A stretch of DNA of 64,000 nt from Actinospica robiniae DSM 44927 (GTDB lineage Bacteria > Actinomycetota > Actinomycetes > Streptomycetales > Catenulisporaceae). The notes below the pieces were generated by a model. It was not told the DNA's origin, did no database searches, and saw only the letters and a list, made by a program, of their open reading frames with translations. Made by a program: the position numbers and the translations under genes. Below, piece after piece: positions 1 through 8,710 of this stretch. The DNA lies in contig NZ_KI632511.1 in assembly GCF_000504285.1 (NCBI RefSeq), positions 5,500,154-5,564,153 on the forward strand. The letters run 5' to 3'. Position 1 is the first letter of the stretch, and each line of letters starts with the position of its first letter.

Positions 1-792
1 GGCCCGCTTCCCGGCACTGCCCGGCGGCCGCCCTCGGGCGCGGATGCCCGCGCCGATGGCCGTGGGTCACCGTCGAAGGCAGCTGTCAACCAGCGCATAC
101 TCGTCAGAGTCCGCGCGCTCCTGTCCAAAGCCGAGTCCACCGACTACCCCGCCGAGGCCGAGACGTTCACCGCCGGCGCGCAGGCGCTGATGGCCCGCCA
201 CAGCATCGACGCCGCCATGCTCTGGGCAGAGTCCGGCGACGCCCCCGATGCCCCCCGAGGCCGTCGCCTCGGCATCGACGCCCCGTACGAGACCGCGAAG
301 GCGATGCTGGTGACCGTGGTCGCACAAGCGAACCGCTGCCAGGCGGTGTGGAACAAGGAACTGGGCTTCTCCACGGTCATCGGCTTCCCCGCCGACCTCG
401 ACGCAGTAGAACTTCTTCACACCTCTCTCCTCGTCCAGGCCACGACCGCGCTGGTGAAGTCCGGCACGCGCGCCCACGGCGACGGCCAGTCGAGGACCCG
501 AGCCTTCCGCTCGGCGTTCCTCACGTCCTATGCCCAGCGCATCGGCGAACGGTTGTCCGCCGCGGCGGGCGAAGCGGTGCATCAAGCCTCTGCCGAACCC
601 GGGCACGCAGGCCTGCTACCCGTCCTCGCAGCCCGCGACCGAGCGATCGAGGAAGCCGTGGATGAGATGTTCGGCAAAACGAAGAAGCACCGAGTCGCCG
701 CCCGGTACGACATGGAGGGGTGGATGTCCGGCCGCGCTGCCGCCGATGAGGCCAGACTTCAGGAGAACAGACGGATTCCCGGATCTCGCTGA
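1..792 (+). CDS. DUF2786 domain protein, 5' end outside window
   Basis: The reading frame is open from base 1 to a TGA at 790-792, so the true start lies upstream and at least 263 residues are seen. An internal ATG at 190 falls inside the conserved domain and is unlikely to be the start. The stretch around residues 35-70 (RVRALLSKAEST, then AEAETFTAGAQALMARHSID) is the hallmark of DUF2786, a short helical domain common in actinobacterial and phage proteins and of unknown function. The rest has no motif I recognise. A hairpin repeat and the tmRNA terminator follow it. No function can be assigned. Confidence 0.8.
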   Translation, partial: GPLPGTARRPPSGADARADGRGSPSKAAVNQRILVRVRALLSKAESTDYPAEAETFTAGAQALMARHSIDAAMLWAESGDAPDAPRGRRLGIDAPYETAKAMLVTVVAQANRCQAVWNKELGFSTVIGFPADLDAVELLHTSLLVQATTALVKSGTRAHGDGQSRTRAFRSAFLTSYAQRIGERLSAAAGEAVHQASAEPGHAGLLPVLAARDRAIEEAVDEMFGKTKKHRVAARYDMEGWMSGRAAADEARLQENRRIPGSR

Positions 793-889
793 AATCGCCG
801 CCGAGCGGCGGGCAGACATGGATGTGTCAGCCAACCGCGCAAACCGACAGCCGCCGACCCTTTCCGAACCAGCCGGCAGTCACGCGCGG

Positions 890-939
890 GGGTCCAGGGG
901 GCGGAGCCCCCTGGCGTGGGGTGTGGGGCCGTGCCCCAC
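890..939. repeat. Intergenic double-hairpin repeat, copy A
   Basis: Two perfect stem-loops lie in tandem: arms 894-902 and 906-914 with loop GGA, then GTGGGGC (923-929), loop CGT and GCCCCAC (933-939). The 25 bases at 915-939 recur at 58675-58699 with a single difference, again next to a GC-rich hairpin. It sits just after the DUF2786 stop, so it may also work as a terminator. Confidence 0.7.
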
Positions 940-970
940 TTCGAAAACAGGACCTCCGCGCCTACGACGA

Positions 971-1014
971 AGCCCCGCCGTAGCGCGCAGCGAAGCAAGC
1001 GCGTAGGCGGGGCT
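971..1014 (-). terminator. Probable terminator of tmRNA
   Basis: An imperfect inverted repeat pairs AGCCCCGCC at 971-979 and the following bases to 988 with 999-1014, 16 bases downstream of the tmRNA 3' end on the minus strand. There is no clear T-run, as is usual in actinobacteria. Confidence 0.55.
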
Positions 1015-1029
1015 ACAGGTAGGTCAGCG

Positions 1030-1431
1030 TGGAGGTGCCGGGAATCGAACCCGGGTCCATCAGCGGCTCAGCAAGGCTTCTACGGGCGTAGTCCCGTGCG
1101 AGTTTCTCGGCTCCGGTGATCCCCGGGACGGGTCACCGACAAGCCCAGCCACGTGAGTTTCCCTCATTCGCCCGTAGCCTGCTCATGAGGTTTAGCCCCC
1201 TAGCGATGCCGCGTCCAGGTCGGGGGCGATCCTGGGGCGACAAAGGCGCTGTGCCAGCGCCTCACTGCGTTTCTAGAGAACTAGATCAGGCAGCGAGACG
1301 GAGGTCGGCCTTGGCCATCTGCTTAGAGTTGGCATTTGTTTTTTTGCCGTGTTTTTGGTTAACGAGATCATCACGGCTTCCTCGGCCCGCTTCCCCTGCG
1401 TCAACGTCCAATGTCGAAACCGTTCACCCCC
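1030..1431 (-). ncRNA. ssrA: Transfer-messenger RNA (tmRNA)
   Basis: tmRNA rescues ribosomes stalled on broken mRNA and adds a degradation tag, working with SmpB. The 3' tRNA-like part is clear: a T-arm with GGTTCGATTCC and an acceptor strand CACCTCC that pairs with GGGGGTG at the 5' end (1431-1425). The discriminator A is at 1030 and CCA is not encoded. The 5' part carries the usual GGTTTCGACA. The tag frame reads ANSKQMAKADLRLAA and stops at TGA (1288-1286). The length is about 402 nt, normal for actinobacteria. smpB lies about 1.3 kb away on the same strand. The exact resume codon (GCC for the first Ala) is inferred from the tag pattern. Confidence 0.95.
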
Positions 1432-1614
1432 GGGGTGGTGGAACCACACACGGGTCGGCCGCGCGCTCGGGGCGCGCCGGCAGAAGAGCGATGTGTGCAG
1501 TTCTCAAACAGCAGCCGACGTCTGGTCGACGCGGCCTCTACCAGGATAGCCGTTGGCGTGGCCGGGGAGCCACTTGTTTGCGATCAGCGAACACCCGTGT
1601 CTGTGCTGCGGCGA

Positions 1615-2571
1615 TCATCGCAGGTCAGGCACCAGGACCAGCTTGCCGCGGGTGTGGCGCTGCTTCGAGAGCTGGAAGGCTTCGGCCGCCTTCTCCAGCG
1701 GCAGCTCCTGCTGCACGTGGACCTCGAGCTCCTTCTCGTCGACCAGGCGCGCGAGTTCCTTGAGGCCCTTCGCGTCGGGCTCGACGAAGACGAACTTGCC
1801 GCCGAACTCGGTGACCTTGGGGTTGACCACCGAGACCATCCGGCTGGGGTCCTTCACCAGCGGCACCGAGCGCTCGATCGTGTCGCCGCCGATGTAGTCG
1901 ACGACGGCGTCGACGCCGTCGGGGGCGAGTTCGCGGACCCGGGCTTCGAGGCCGGGGCCGTATTCGACCGGCTCGGCGCCGAGGTCGGTGACGAACTCGT
2001 GGTTGCGGGGGGAGGCCGTGCCGATGACGCGGGCGCCTTTCGCTCCGGCGATCTGGGCGGCGGTCGAGCCGACGCCGCCCGCTACCGCGTGGATCAGGAC
2101 GATCTCGCCGACGCCGACCCGCGGACCCTTCTCCGCGCCCACGCCGACCGCGGCGAGCGACTGGAGGGCGGTGAGGCCGGCCAGCGGGAGGCCGCCCGCC
2201 TGGGCCCAGCTGCCTGCCTGCGGGCGCAGCGCCACGTACTTCTCCGGGACGACGGCGAACTCGGCGTACGTGCCGTGCTGGACGATGGCGAGCCGCGCGT
2301 AGCTGAAGACCTCGTCGCCCGGCATGAAGTTCTCCACGCCGTTCCCGGTGGCCTCGACCACGCCGGCGACGTCCCAGCCGGGGATCGCGGGCAGGCGCAC
2401 GTCCAGCTTGCCGTGCAGGTCGCCCTGTACGACCTGCCAGTCCACCGGGTTCACTCCGACCGCCTTGACCCGGATCAGCAGTTCGCCCGGGCCCGGCTTG
2501 GGATCCGGGTACTGCGCGTCCATGGCGAGTGCTGATTCGTCCCCGTACGCGGCATACGTGATCGCTCTCAT
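1615..2571 (-). CDS. NADP-dependent MDR oxidoreductase (quinone reductase-like)
   Basis: A 318-residue protein of the medium-chain dehydrogenase/reductase superfamily, the zinc-independent quinone oxidoreductase branch. The N-terminal GroES-like fold contains VKAVGVNPVDWQV and PGWDVAGVV. The Rossmann domain has VAGGVGSTAAQIA for NADP binding, followed by GARVIGTAS. Catalytic zinc ligands are absent, which fits one-electron or hydride reduction of quinones or enones; the substrate cannot be read. The start is placed at ATG 2571 (MRAITYAAYG), which matches how the family begins; the frame stays open upstream but encodes a non-conserved Arg-rich stretch. It stands alone between tmRNA and smpB. 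Confidence 0.85.
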   Translation of the reverse strand: MRAITYAAYGDESALAMDAQYPDPKPGPGELLIRVKAVGVNPVDWQVVQGDLHGKLDVRLPAIPGWDVAGVVEATGNGVENFMPGDEVFSYARLAIVQHGTYAEFAVVPEKYVALRPQAGSWAQAGGLPLAGLTALQSLAAVGVGAEKGPRVGVGEIVLIHAVAGGVGSTAAQIAGAKGARVIGTASPRNHEFVTDLGAEPVEYGPGLEARVRELAPDGVDAVVDYIGGDTIERSVPLVKDPSRMVSVVNPKVTEFGGKFVFVEPDAKGLKELARLVDEKELEVHVQQELPLEKAAEAFQLSKQRHTRGKLVLVPDLR

Positions 2572-2666
2572 GCTCACAGTCAACCGCTTGCGGCCGAGCC
2601 GGGCTGGCCGGGCTAGGCCGGAATGGGGACGGCGGCACACCCGGGACGGAGCGTCAGGCCGCGGGG

Positions 2667-2692
2667 GCCGCCGGGCCGCGCGGCCCGGCGGC
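2667..2692 (-). terminator. 26-bp palindrome at the end of smpB
   Basis: The 26 bases form a perfect palindrome (12-base arms, central CG) that touches the smpB stop codon. It is a likely factor-independent terminator of the ftsE-ftsX-smpB unit, though no T-run follows. Confidence 0.5.
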
Positions 2693-3168
2693 TACCGCTG
2701 GCGCCGGCGCGCGGCCGAGATGTCCCGCTCGGCCTCGCGCTTCATGGTGCGCTCCAGCAGCGTCTGCCGCTTGTCGTAGTCCTTCTTGCCTCGGGCCAGC
2801 CCCAGCTCGACCTTCGCCTTGCCGTCCTTGAAGTACAGCTCCAGCGGGATCAGCGTCAGACCGGACTCCTTGCTCTTGCCGATCAGCTTCTGGATCTCGG
2901 AGCGGTGCAGCAGGAGCTTGCGCAGCCGGCGCGGGGCGTGGTTGTTCCAGGTCCCCTGGTTGTACTCGGGGATGTGGACGTTGTGCATCCACACCTCGCC
3001 GTCGCGGACCTGGGCGAAGCCGTCGACCAGGGAGGCGCGGCCCTCCCGCAGGGACTTGACCTCGGTGCCGGTGAGCACCACGCCGGCCTCGTAGGTGTCC
3101 TCGATGAAGTACTCGTGCCGCGCCTTCTTGTTCCGGGCGATGACCTTCTGCCCGCGCTCCTTGACCAT
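2692..3168 (-). CDS. smpB: SsrA-binding protein SmpB
   Basis: SmpB binds the tRNA-like end of tmRNA and brings it to stalled ribosomes. At 158 residues it is the normal size. The conserved core is complete: [50 protein letters not shown] and the basic C-terminal tail KKDYDKR that reads the empty mRNA channel. It starts at ATG 3168, 14 bases after the ftsX stop, so it is probably cotranscribed with ftsEX, a linkage common in actinobacteria. Its RNA partner tmRNA lies just downstream on the same strand. Confidence 0.97.
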   Translation of the reverse strand: MVKERGQKVIARNKKARHEYFIEDTYEAGVVLTGTEVKSLREGRASLVDGFAQVRDGEVWMHNVHIPEYNQGTWNNHAPRRLRKLLLHRSEIQKLIGKSKESGLTLIPLELYFKDGKAKVELGLARGKKDYDKRQTLLERTMKREAERDISAARRRQR

Positions 3169-3182
3169 GGAACAAGTATCCC

Positions 3183-4094
3183 TTAGACGCGCAAGTACTT
3201 ACGCAGCGTGAACACCGATGCCGCTACCGACATCAGTATGCCCACCACCAGCAGCAACGGGATGATGAAGACGAACGGGCGCCAGCCGATGAACTGGATC
3301 GAGCTCAGGTGCGGGGCCACGATGCCGTCGATGAAGAACGCCTTGATGGCGATCAGCACGCCGGACGCGAGCGCGCCGCCAAGCAGGCCGGCCACCGCGC
3401 CCTCGAGCAGGAACGGCATCTGGATGTAGAAGTTCGAGGCGCCGACCAGCCGCATGATGCCCGTCTCGCGCCGTCGGCTGAACGCGGACAGCCGCACCGT
3501 GTTGAAGATCAGCAGGAACGCCAGCACCAGCATGACCGCGGCCACGCCGCCGGCCGAGTACTCGGCGATGTGGATGAAGGTGAACAGCGGCTGGAGCAGC
3601 TGCTGCTCGTCCACCACGGAGGCCACGCCCTGCATGTTGCCGACCGCGTCCTGCACGACCTGGTACTTGTTCGGGTCGGTGAGCTTGACCCGGTAGTTGT
3701 CCTCCATGTCCTGCTCGGTCGCGGTCTGGCCGAGCGCGGTGCTGCCGTACGCCTGCTCGTAGTGCTGGAACGCCTGTGCCTGGGTCTCTTCTTCGACCTT
3801 CTGCACGTACGGCGTCTTGTGCGCCAGCTGGTCGTCTATCGCCTGCCGCTGCGCGGCCGTGACCACGCTGCTGCAGTTCGGCGAGTGGTCGACGTCGTTC
3901 TTGTTGCACATGTAGACGGCGACTTCGACCTTGCCGTACCAGAAGCCCTGCATCGCCTTGGTCTGCTCGAGCATGAGCAGGCCGGCGCCGAGCATGGTCA
4001 GGGCGACGGCGGTGGACACGATGACCGCGATCACCATCGTCAGGTTCCGGCGCAGGCCGTGGCCGATTTCCTGGAGTACGTACTGGATCCGCAT
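3183..4094 (-). CDS. ftsX: Cell division protein FtsX
   Basis: FtsX is the membrane subunit of the FtsEX ABC-type complex, which transmits ATP hydrolysis by FtsE across the membrane to activate peptidoglycan hydrolases. This 303-residue protein has the expected layout: one transmembrane helix near residues 20-45, a large extracellular loop with two cysteines ([12 protein letters not shown]), then three helices in the C-terminal half and the short RKYLRV tail. The cytoplasmic loop [14 protein letters not shown] is the typical FtsE contact site. It follows ftsE by 57 bases and precedes smpB. Confidence 0.95.
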   Translation of the reverse strand: MRIQYVLQEIGHGLRRNLTMVIAVIVSTAVALTMLGAGLLMLEQTKAMQGFWYGKVEVAVYMCNKNDVDHSPNCSSVVTAAQRQAIDDQLAHKTPYVQKVEEETQAQAFQHYEQAYGSTALGQTATEQDMEDNYRVKLTDPNKYQVVQDAVGNMQGVASVVDEQQLLQPLFTFIHIAEYSAGGVAAVMLVLAFLLIFNTVRLSAFSRRRETGIMRLVGASNFYIQMPFLLEGAVAGLLGGALASGVLIAIKAFFIDGIVAPHLSSIQFIGWRPFVFIIPLLLVVGILMSVAASVFTLRKYLRV

Positions 4095-4151
4095 GTCGGT
4101 TCTAATCCTGCCGAGGGTGTCGTGGCTACGTCTTCGTCGGGCGCGCGGGTG

Positions 4152-4841
4152 CTAGCGGACGTATCCGTAGACGCCGCGGGCCTGGTCGCGCACGAGGGTG
4201 CCCTGGTCGAGTTCGAGCACGCGCTTGCGCATCTGGTTCACGATGGCCTGGTCGTGGGTGACCATGACCACGGTGGTGCCGGTGCGGTTGATCCGGTCGA
4301 GCAGCTTCATGATGCCGACGCTGGTCTCGGGGTCGAGGTTTCCGGTCGGCTCGTCCGCGATGAGCACCATCGGGCGGTTGACGAACGCGCGGGCGACGGC
4401 CACACGCTGCTGCTCGCCGCCGGAGAGCTCGTTGGGCAGCCGGTCCTCCTTGCCGGCCAGGCCGACCAGGTCGATCACCTCGGGCACCACCTTGTTCAGG
4501 TGGCTCTTCGGCTTGCCGATGACCTCGAGCGCGAACGCGACGTTCTGGAACACGGTCTTGTTCGGCAGCAGCCGGAAGTCCTGGAACACCGTGCCGATCA
4601 GCCGGCGGTGGTGCGGAAGCTTCCAGTTCGACAGGCGGGACAGGTCCTTGCCGGCCACGATCACCCGGCCGGTGGTGGGCCGCTCCTCACGCAGGATCAG
4701 CCGCATGAAGGTGGACTTCCCGGAGCCGGAGGAACCGATGACGAACACGAATTCGCCGCGCTCGATCTCCAAGGAGACGTTGCCCAGCGCGGGACGCTCC
4801 TGGCCCGGGTACGTCTTGCTGACGTTCTCGAAGCTAATCAC
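4152..4841 (-). CDS. ftsE: Cell division ATP-binding protein FtsE
   Basis: The ATPase partner of FtsX. All ABC motifs are intact in 229 residues: Walker [11 protein letters not shown]-loop FQDFRLL, signature [14 protein letters not shown], Walker [13 protein letters not shown] and switch His in VTHD. The frame starts with GTG at 4841 ([12 protein letters not shown]), matching the family start. No good ribosome-binding site precedes it, so the message may have a very short leader. It heads an ftsE-ftsX-smpB unit and is divergent from the small zinc-ribbon gene at 4991. Confidence 0.96.
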   Translation of the reverse strand: MISFENVSKTYPGQERPALGNVSLEIERGEFVFVIGSSGSGKSTFMRLILREERPTTGRVIVAGKDLSRLSNWKLPHHRRLIGTVFQDFRLLPNKTVFQNVAFALEVIGKPKSHLNKVVPEVIDLVGLAGKEDRLPNELSGGEQQRVAVARAFVNRPMVLIADEPTGNLDPETSVGIMKLLDRINRTGTTVVMVTHDQAIVNQMRKRVLELDQGTLVRDQARGVYGYVR

Positions 4842-4990
4842 GGTTGCATCACATCCGGCAGTGTAGTGAGGAACGCCGCCCCCGCCGGAGGGAGTTGCGC
4901 GAACTTCCCTGGAGTGTAGGGCGCGCGGCCCGGGTAGGAGGGAACGGATGGGGGCGCCAGGGCGTTAGTCCACGTAACGAGGAGGAGACG

Positions 4991-5179
4991 ATGCGACGAG
5001 ACGACCTGGTCTGCGCGAACTGCGCCGGGAGGGTGTCCGAGGGACGCTGCCCGGTCTGCCGCGCTAGCCGTGACCAGTACGGATATGGGCGCACCGGGCC
5101 CAGCGCGACGGTGTGGATGGTGCTGGCCGTGCTCGCCGCGCTGATAGCCGCGGTGGCGCTGGAGGGCCGCTTCGCCTGA
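4991..5179 (+). CDS. Small zinc-ribbon membrane protein (62 aa)
   Basis: A short gene with a strong ribosome-binding site (GAGGAGA) before ATG 4991. The N-terminal half holds two CxxC pairs (CANC and CPVC, about 14 residues apart), a probable zinc ribbon. The C-terminal half is one transmembrane helix (VWMVLAVLAALIAAVAL) ending in a very short tail, so the ribbon would sit in the cytoplasm. It lies between divergent ftsE and convergent prfB, and I recall small proteins of this kind at the same spot in Streptomyces. Function unknown. Confidence 0.75.
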   Translation: MRRDDLVCANCAGRVSEGRCPVCRASRDQYGYGRTGPSATVWMVLAVLAALIAAVALEGRFA

Positions 5180-5302
5180 CCCGGATGTGACTCCGGTCAC
5201 GTTCGCGCCTTTTGGGACCGCGTGACCACGGCATTACCGTGAGCTGACGCCGAAACCGGCGCCCTGTCGGCAAATCGGGATGCTCGCGGTGGTTTGATCC
5301 AG

Positions 5303-5340
5303 GGAAAAGGTCGCCGGATCCGGGTGGATCCGACGACCTT
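5303..5340 (-). terminator. Terminator of prfB
   Basis: Arms 5307-5321 and 5326-5340 pair with one mismatch around the loop GGGT. On the minus strand the stem is followed by TTTT, so this is a good intrinsic terminator 46 bases after the prfB stop. Confidence 0.8.
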
Positions 5341-5385
5341 CGTCATGCGCGCGTGACTTACCTCGGTAAAAGTGCTGCGTCCCGG

Positions 5386-6492
5386 CTACTTCTGCCGACG
5401 CCAGCGGATGGCGGCCTCGATGAAGCCATCGATCTCGCCGTCGAGGACGGCCGAGGTGTTGCCGGTCTCGAACTCGGTGCGCAGGTCCTTGACCATCTGG
5501 TACGGGTGCAGCACGTAAGAGCGCATCTGGTTGCCCCAGGAGCCGCCGGAGTCGCCCTTGAGCGCGTCCATCTTGGCCTGCTCCTCCTGGCGCTTGACGT
5601 CGAGGAGCTTGGCCTGCAGGACGGCCATGGCGGACGCCTTGTTCTGCAGCTGCGAGCGCTCGTTCTGGCAGGAGACGACGATGCCGGTGGGCAGGTGGGT
5701 CAGGCGCACGGCGGAGTCGGTCGTGTTCACGCCCTGGCCGCCGGGGCCGGAGGAGCGGTAGACGTCGACTCGCAGCTCGTCCTCGGGGATCTCGATGTGG
5801 TCGGTCTGCTCGACCACCGGGAGCACCTCGACGCCCGCGAACGAGGTCTGGCGCCGGCCCTGGTTGTCGAAGGGCGAGATGCGCACCAGGCGGTGGGTGC
5901 CCTGCTCCACGGACAGCGTGCCGTAGGCGTAGGGGGCCTTGATCTGGAAGGTGGCGGACTTGATGCCCGCTTCTTCGGCGTAGGAGGTGTCGTACACCTC
6001 GGTCGGGAAGCTGTGGCGCTCGCAGTAGCGCAGGTACATCCGCAGCAGCATCTCGGCGAAGTCGGCCGCGTCCACGCCGCCCGCCTCGGAGCGGATGGTG
6101 ACCAGCGCCTCGCGGGAGTCGTACTCGCCGTTGAGCAGCGTGCGCACCTCCATCTCGGAGACGGCCTTGGCCACCTTCGGCAGCTCGGTCTCGACCTCGG
6201 CGAGGGTGTCCGCGTCGTCCTCGGCGAGGCCGAGTTCGTGGAGCACCTCCACGTCGTCGAGGCGCCGGCGCAGGCCTTCCACCCGGCCGAGCTCCCCCTG
6301 CAGGTAGGAGAGGCGGCTGGTGACCTGCTGCGCCTTGGCCTGGTCGTCCCACAGGTCCGGCGCGGCGGCCTCCTCGTTGAGCCGCTCGATCTCGGCTCGC
6401 AGCGCGTCGAGGTCCACCACCGCCTCGATCGAGGCCATCGTGGACTTGAGGTTCTTGAGCTCTTCAGCAAGGTCTACCGACACAGCAACCAA
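5386..6492 (-). CDS. prfB: Peptide chain release factor 2
   Basis: RF2 ends translation at UGA and UAA. This 368-residue protein has the GGQ motif that triggers peptide release ([16 protein letters not shown]) and the SPF tripeptide that reads the stop codon ([12 protein letters not shown]), which separates it from RF1. The N-terminal helical domain is complete. The start is at 6492 ([14 protein letters not shown]). The frame is continuous, so there is no programmed UGA frameshift of the kind found in many other bacteria. A strong terminator follows. The gene stands alone in orientation between the kinases and the small zinc-ribbon gene. Confidence 0.97.
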   Translation of the reverse strand: MVAVSVDLAEELKNLKSTMASIEAVVDLDALRAEIERLNEEAAAPDLWDDQAKAQQVTSRLSYLQGELGRVEGLRRRLDDVEVLHELGLAEDDADTLAEVETELPKVAKAVSEMEVRTLLNGEYDSREALVTIRSEAGGVDAADFAEMLLRMYLRYCERHSFPTEVYDTSYAEEAGIKSATFQIKAPYAYGTLSVEQGTHRLVRISPFDNQGRRQTSFAGVEVLPVVEQTDHIEIPEDELRVDVYRSSGPGGQGVNTTDSAVRLTHLPTGIVVSCQNERSQLQNKASAMAVLQAKLLDVKRQEEQAKMDALKGDSGGSWGNQMRSYVLHPYQMVKDLRTEFETGNTSAVLDGEIDGFIEAAIRWRRQK

Positions 6493-6550
6493 GCTTATGC
6501 GAAGCGCGCCACTCGGATTTCCACTCGGCGGCCTCCGCTCGCCGGCGGGC

Positions 6551-8647
6551 TCACCGCGGGGTGCGGTAAACGCCGATGGCGCCGTCGGCCGCGGGGGCGG
6601 CCAGGGCCACGCCGCCGCCGGGGATCGCGGTCACGCCGGGCTGGCCGGCCGCCGGGACGCCGGCCGGGAACCAGGTCATCGGGCCGTGCAGATCGCGGCC
6701 GGAGAACTGGAAGACCTGGATCCCGGCCGAGGCCGAGAGCACGAACAGGTCCGGGTGCCCGTCGGGGCCGTACGCCGTGGCGGGCTGGCCGGCGGCGCCG
6801 GTGGGCCAGGCGTACTGCCAGGCGCCGCCCTCGTTGTAGACGCGCATGGTGGCCCCGTCGGAGGCCCGCACGACGTACGCGGCCAGGTCCGCGCCGCGCG
6901 CGGCCAGGGCGACCTGCGGCAGGATCGCGCCGGCCTGCGAGAGCCGGCGCCAGCCGGAACCGGATCCGTCGTGGTCGAGGACGGCCTCGAGCAGGGCCTG
7001 GTCGGTGGACGAGGCGATCACGACGGTCTCGCCGGCGTACGCGGCGGCGGCCGGCGGCCCGGCCACCTGCTCGTCGTCCAGGACCTTCCAGCCGGCCCAG
7101 CCGACGCCGGGGGTGAGCAGGTTGCGTTCGACCCGGCCGGAGGACGAGGTGGCGTAGAGCTCAAGGCCGCCGTCCGCGCGGCCGACGAGCGCGGGCTGGA
7201 CCGAGCTGGTCAGTCCGGGGACGACAGCCCAGGTGGCGGAGGCCGTGGTGGCCGCCGCCACCCGCACGAGGCCGTCCGAGCCGGTGGACGCGGCGTACAG
7301 CGTGCCCTTGGCGTAGGCCAGCTGGACCGCGCCCATGACGTGCGGGGCCGGGGCGGGCAGGGTCGCCAGCGGGCTGAAGCCGAAGTCGCCGGAGACCGGG
7401 ATGGCCTGCGGGCCGCCGGCCGAGCCGTCGGCGAGGGTGGCCTGGGCCACGCCCGGGACGGACGCGTCGGAGGCGCCGACCGGCGAGTTGCCGTCCTGGC
7501 TGAGTGTGTAGCCGAGCGCGCCCACCATCGCCGAGCCGATGCCGAAGAAGGCGAGCAGCTTGCGCACGTTGGGGTGCCGCTGCCCGGGGACGAAGACGCC
7601 GGTCTCGTACGACTCGCCGCCGAACGTCTCGGCCGGGCCGAAGTCGACCGGCTCGGCCCGGGCCGGGGTGTCCGGGCCGAGCGGCTCGCGGATGGCGCGG
7701 ATCATGTTGACATGGGTGTCGCGCGACTCGTCGCCGACCGCGTCGGCGACGGACTGCACGAGCGGCACGGCGCCGGCATGCGTCATCAGGTTGGGGTCGG
7801 TGAAGGGGCGGTCGCCACGCGGAGAGGCGACGCGGAGCGGGGGCAGGCCGGCCAGCGCGGGTTCGCAGGCGCGCAGCAGCGAGGCGAACTCGGCCGCGGA
7901 CAGCCGCGCGGCGGGGGTCTTGGCGAGGCAGCGCTCGAGCAGCTCGGCCGGGCCGGGCGGCATGCCGGGCACCCGCGGGGCGGGCTCGGTCACGTGCCGG
8001 CGCAGGATCGCGCCGGGGTGGCCGCCGCCGAACGGGCTCCAGCCGGTCAGCAGCTCGAAGAGCACGGTGGCCAGCGCGTAGACGTCGACGGCCGGGGTCG
8101 GCGGGCAGCCCTCGATGACCTCGGGGGCGAGGTAGTCGGGGGTGCCCACGATCCGGGTGGTGCGGGTGTGGCGCGGGCCGTCGACGAGGCGGGCGATGCC
8201 GAAGTCGGTGAGGCGGGCCAAGCCGTTCTCGTCGAGCAGCACGTTCTCCGGCTTCACGTCGCGGTGCACCACGCCGCGGGCGTGCGCGGCGGCGAGCGCC
8301 TCGGCGATGTCCCGGCAGACGGCCACGGCCTCGGCCGGCGGCAGCGCGCCGCGCTGCTCGATCCGCTCGCGCAGGTCCGATCCGGAGACCAGGTCCATCA
8401 CCAGCGCGAGATCGTTGCCGTCCACGACGAGGTCGCGTACGCCGACGATGCGCGGGTGGCGCAGGCTCGTCAGGACCGTGCGTTCCTGGACGAACCGGGC
8501 GATCAGCGTCTGATCCGCAGTCAGATCATCGTGCAGCAGCTTGATCGCGACCGGCCCCTCTGGCCCCCGACCGGCCCAGACCGTGCCGCACGTGCCCCGG
8601 CCGATGACCCTGGTCACCGTGTAGCGGCTGCCGATCCTGCGCGTCAC
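6551..8647 (-). CDS. Membrane Ser/Thr protein kinase with C-terminal sensor domain
   Basis: A 698-residue receptor-type kinase. The kinase domain (about residues 8-265) is intact: P-loop [10 protein letters not shown], Lys in VAIKLL, catalytic loop [17 protein letters not shown] and APEVIEG. After a linker, one transmembrane helix ([19 protein letters not shown], near 375) leads to an extracellular C-terminal half of about 300 residues. That half is built of repeated short beta units ([22 protein letters not shown]), resembling a PLL-like beta-propeller that could bind sugars or cell-wall parts; that reading is inference. The start is GTG 8647 with GGGAGC upstream. It lies 63 bases after a second kinase in the same direction. 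Confidence 0.92.
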   Translation of the reverse strand: MTRRIGSRYTVTRVIGRGTCGTVWAGRGPEGPVAIKLLHDDLTADQTLIARFVQERTVLTSLRHPRIVGVRDLVVDGNDLALVMDLVSGSDLRERIEQRGALPPAEAVAVCRDIAEALAAAHARGVVHRDVKPENVLLDENGLARLTDFGIARLVDGPRHTRTTRIVGTPDYLAPEVIEGCPPTPAVDVYALATVLFELLTGWSPFGGGHPGAILRRHVTEPAPRVPGMPPGPAELLERCLAKTPAARLSAAEFASLLRACEPALAGLPPLRVASPRGDRPFTDPNLMTHAGAVPLVQSVADAVGDESRDTHVNMIRAIREPLGPDTPARAEPVDFGPAETFGGESYETGVFVPGQRHPNVRKLLAFFGIGSAMVGALGYTLSQDGNSPVGASDASVPGVAQATLADGSAGGPQAIPVSGDFGFSPLATLPAPAPHVMGAVQLAYAKGTLYAASTGSDGLVRVAAATTASATWAVVPGLTSSVQPALVGRADGGLELYATSSSGRVERNLLTPGVGWAGWKVLDDEQVAGPPAAAAYAGETVVIASSTDQALLEAVLDHDGSGSGWRRLSQAGAILPQVALAARGADLAAYVVRASDGATMRVYNEGGAWQYAWPTGAAGQPATAYGPDGHPDLFVLSASAGIQVFQFSGRDLHGPMTWFPAGVPAAGQPGVTAIPGGGVALAAPAADGAIGVYRTPR

Positions 8648-8710
8648 TTCAGTTGCTCCCTGGGGCTGCCTACCGGCGAAACGAGTTCACCCTAACGGCG
8701 GCGGAAGCGT

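Noticed and set aside
6440-6492. Programmed frameshift at the start of prfB
   Set aside because: The frame is continuous from ATG 6492 with no in-frame UGA or SD-like slippery site.
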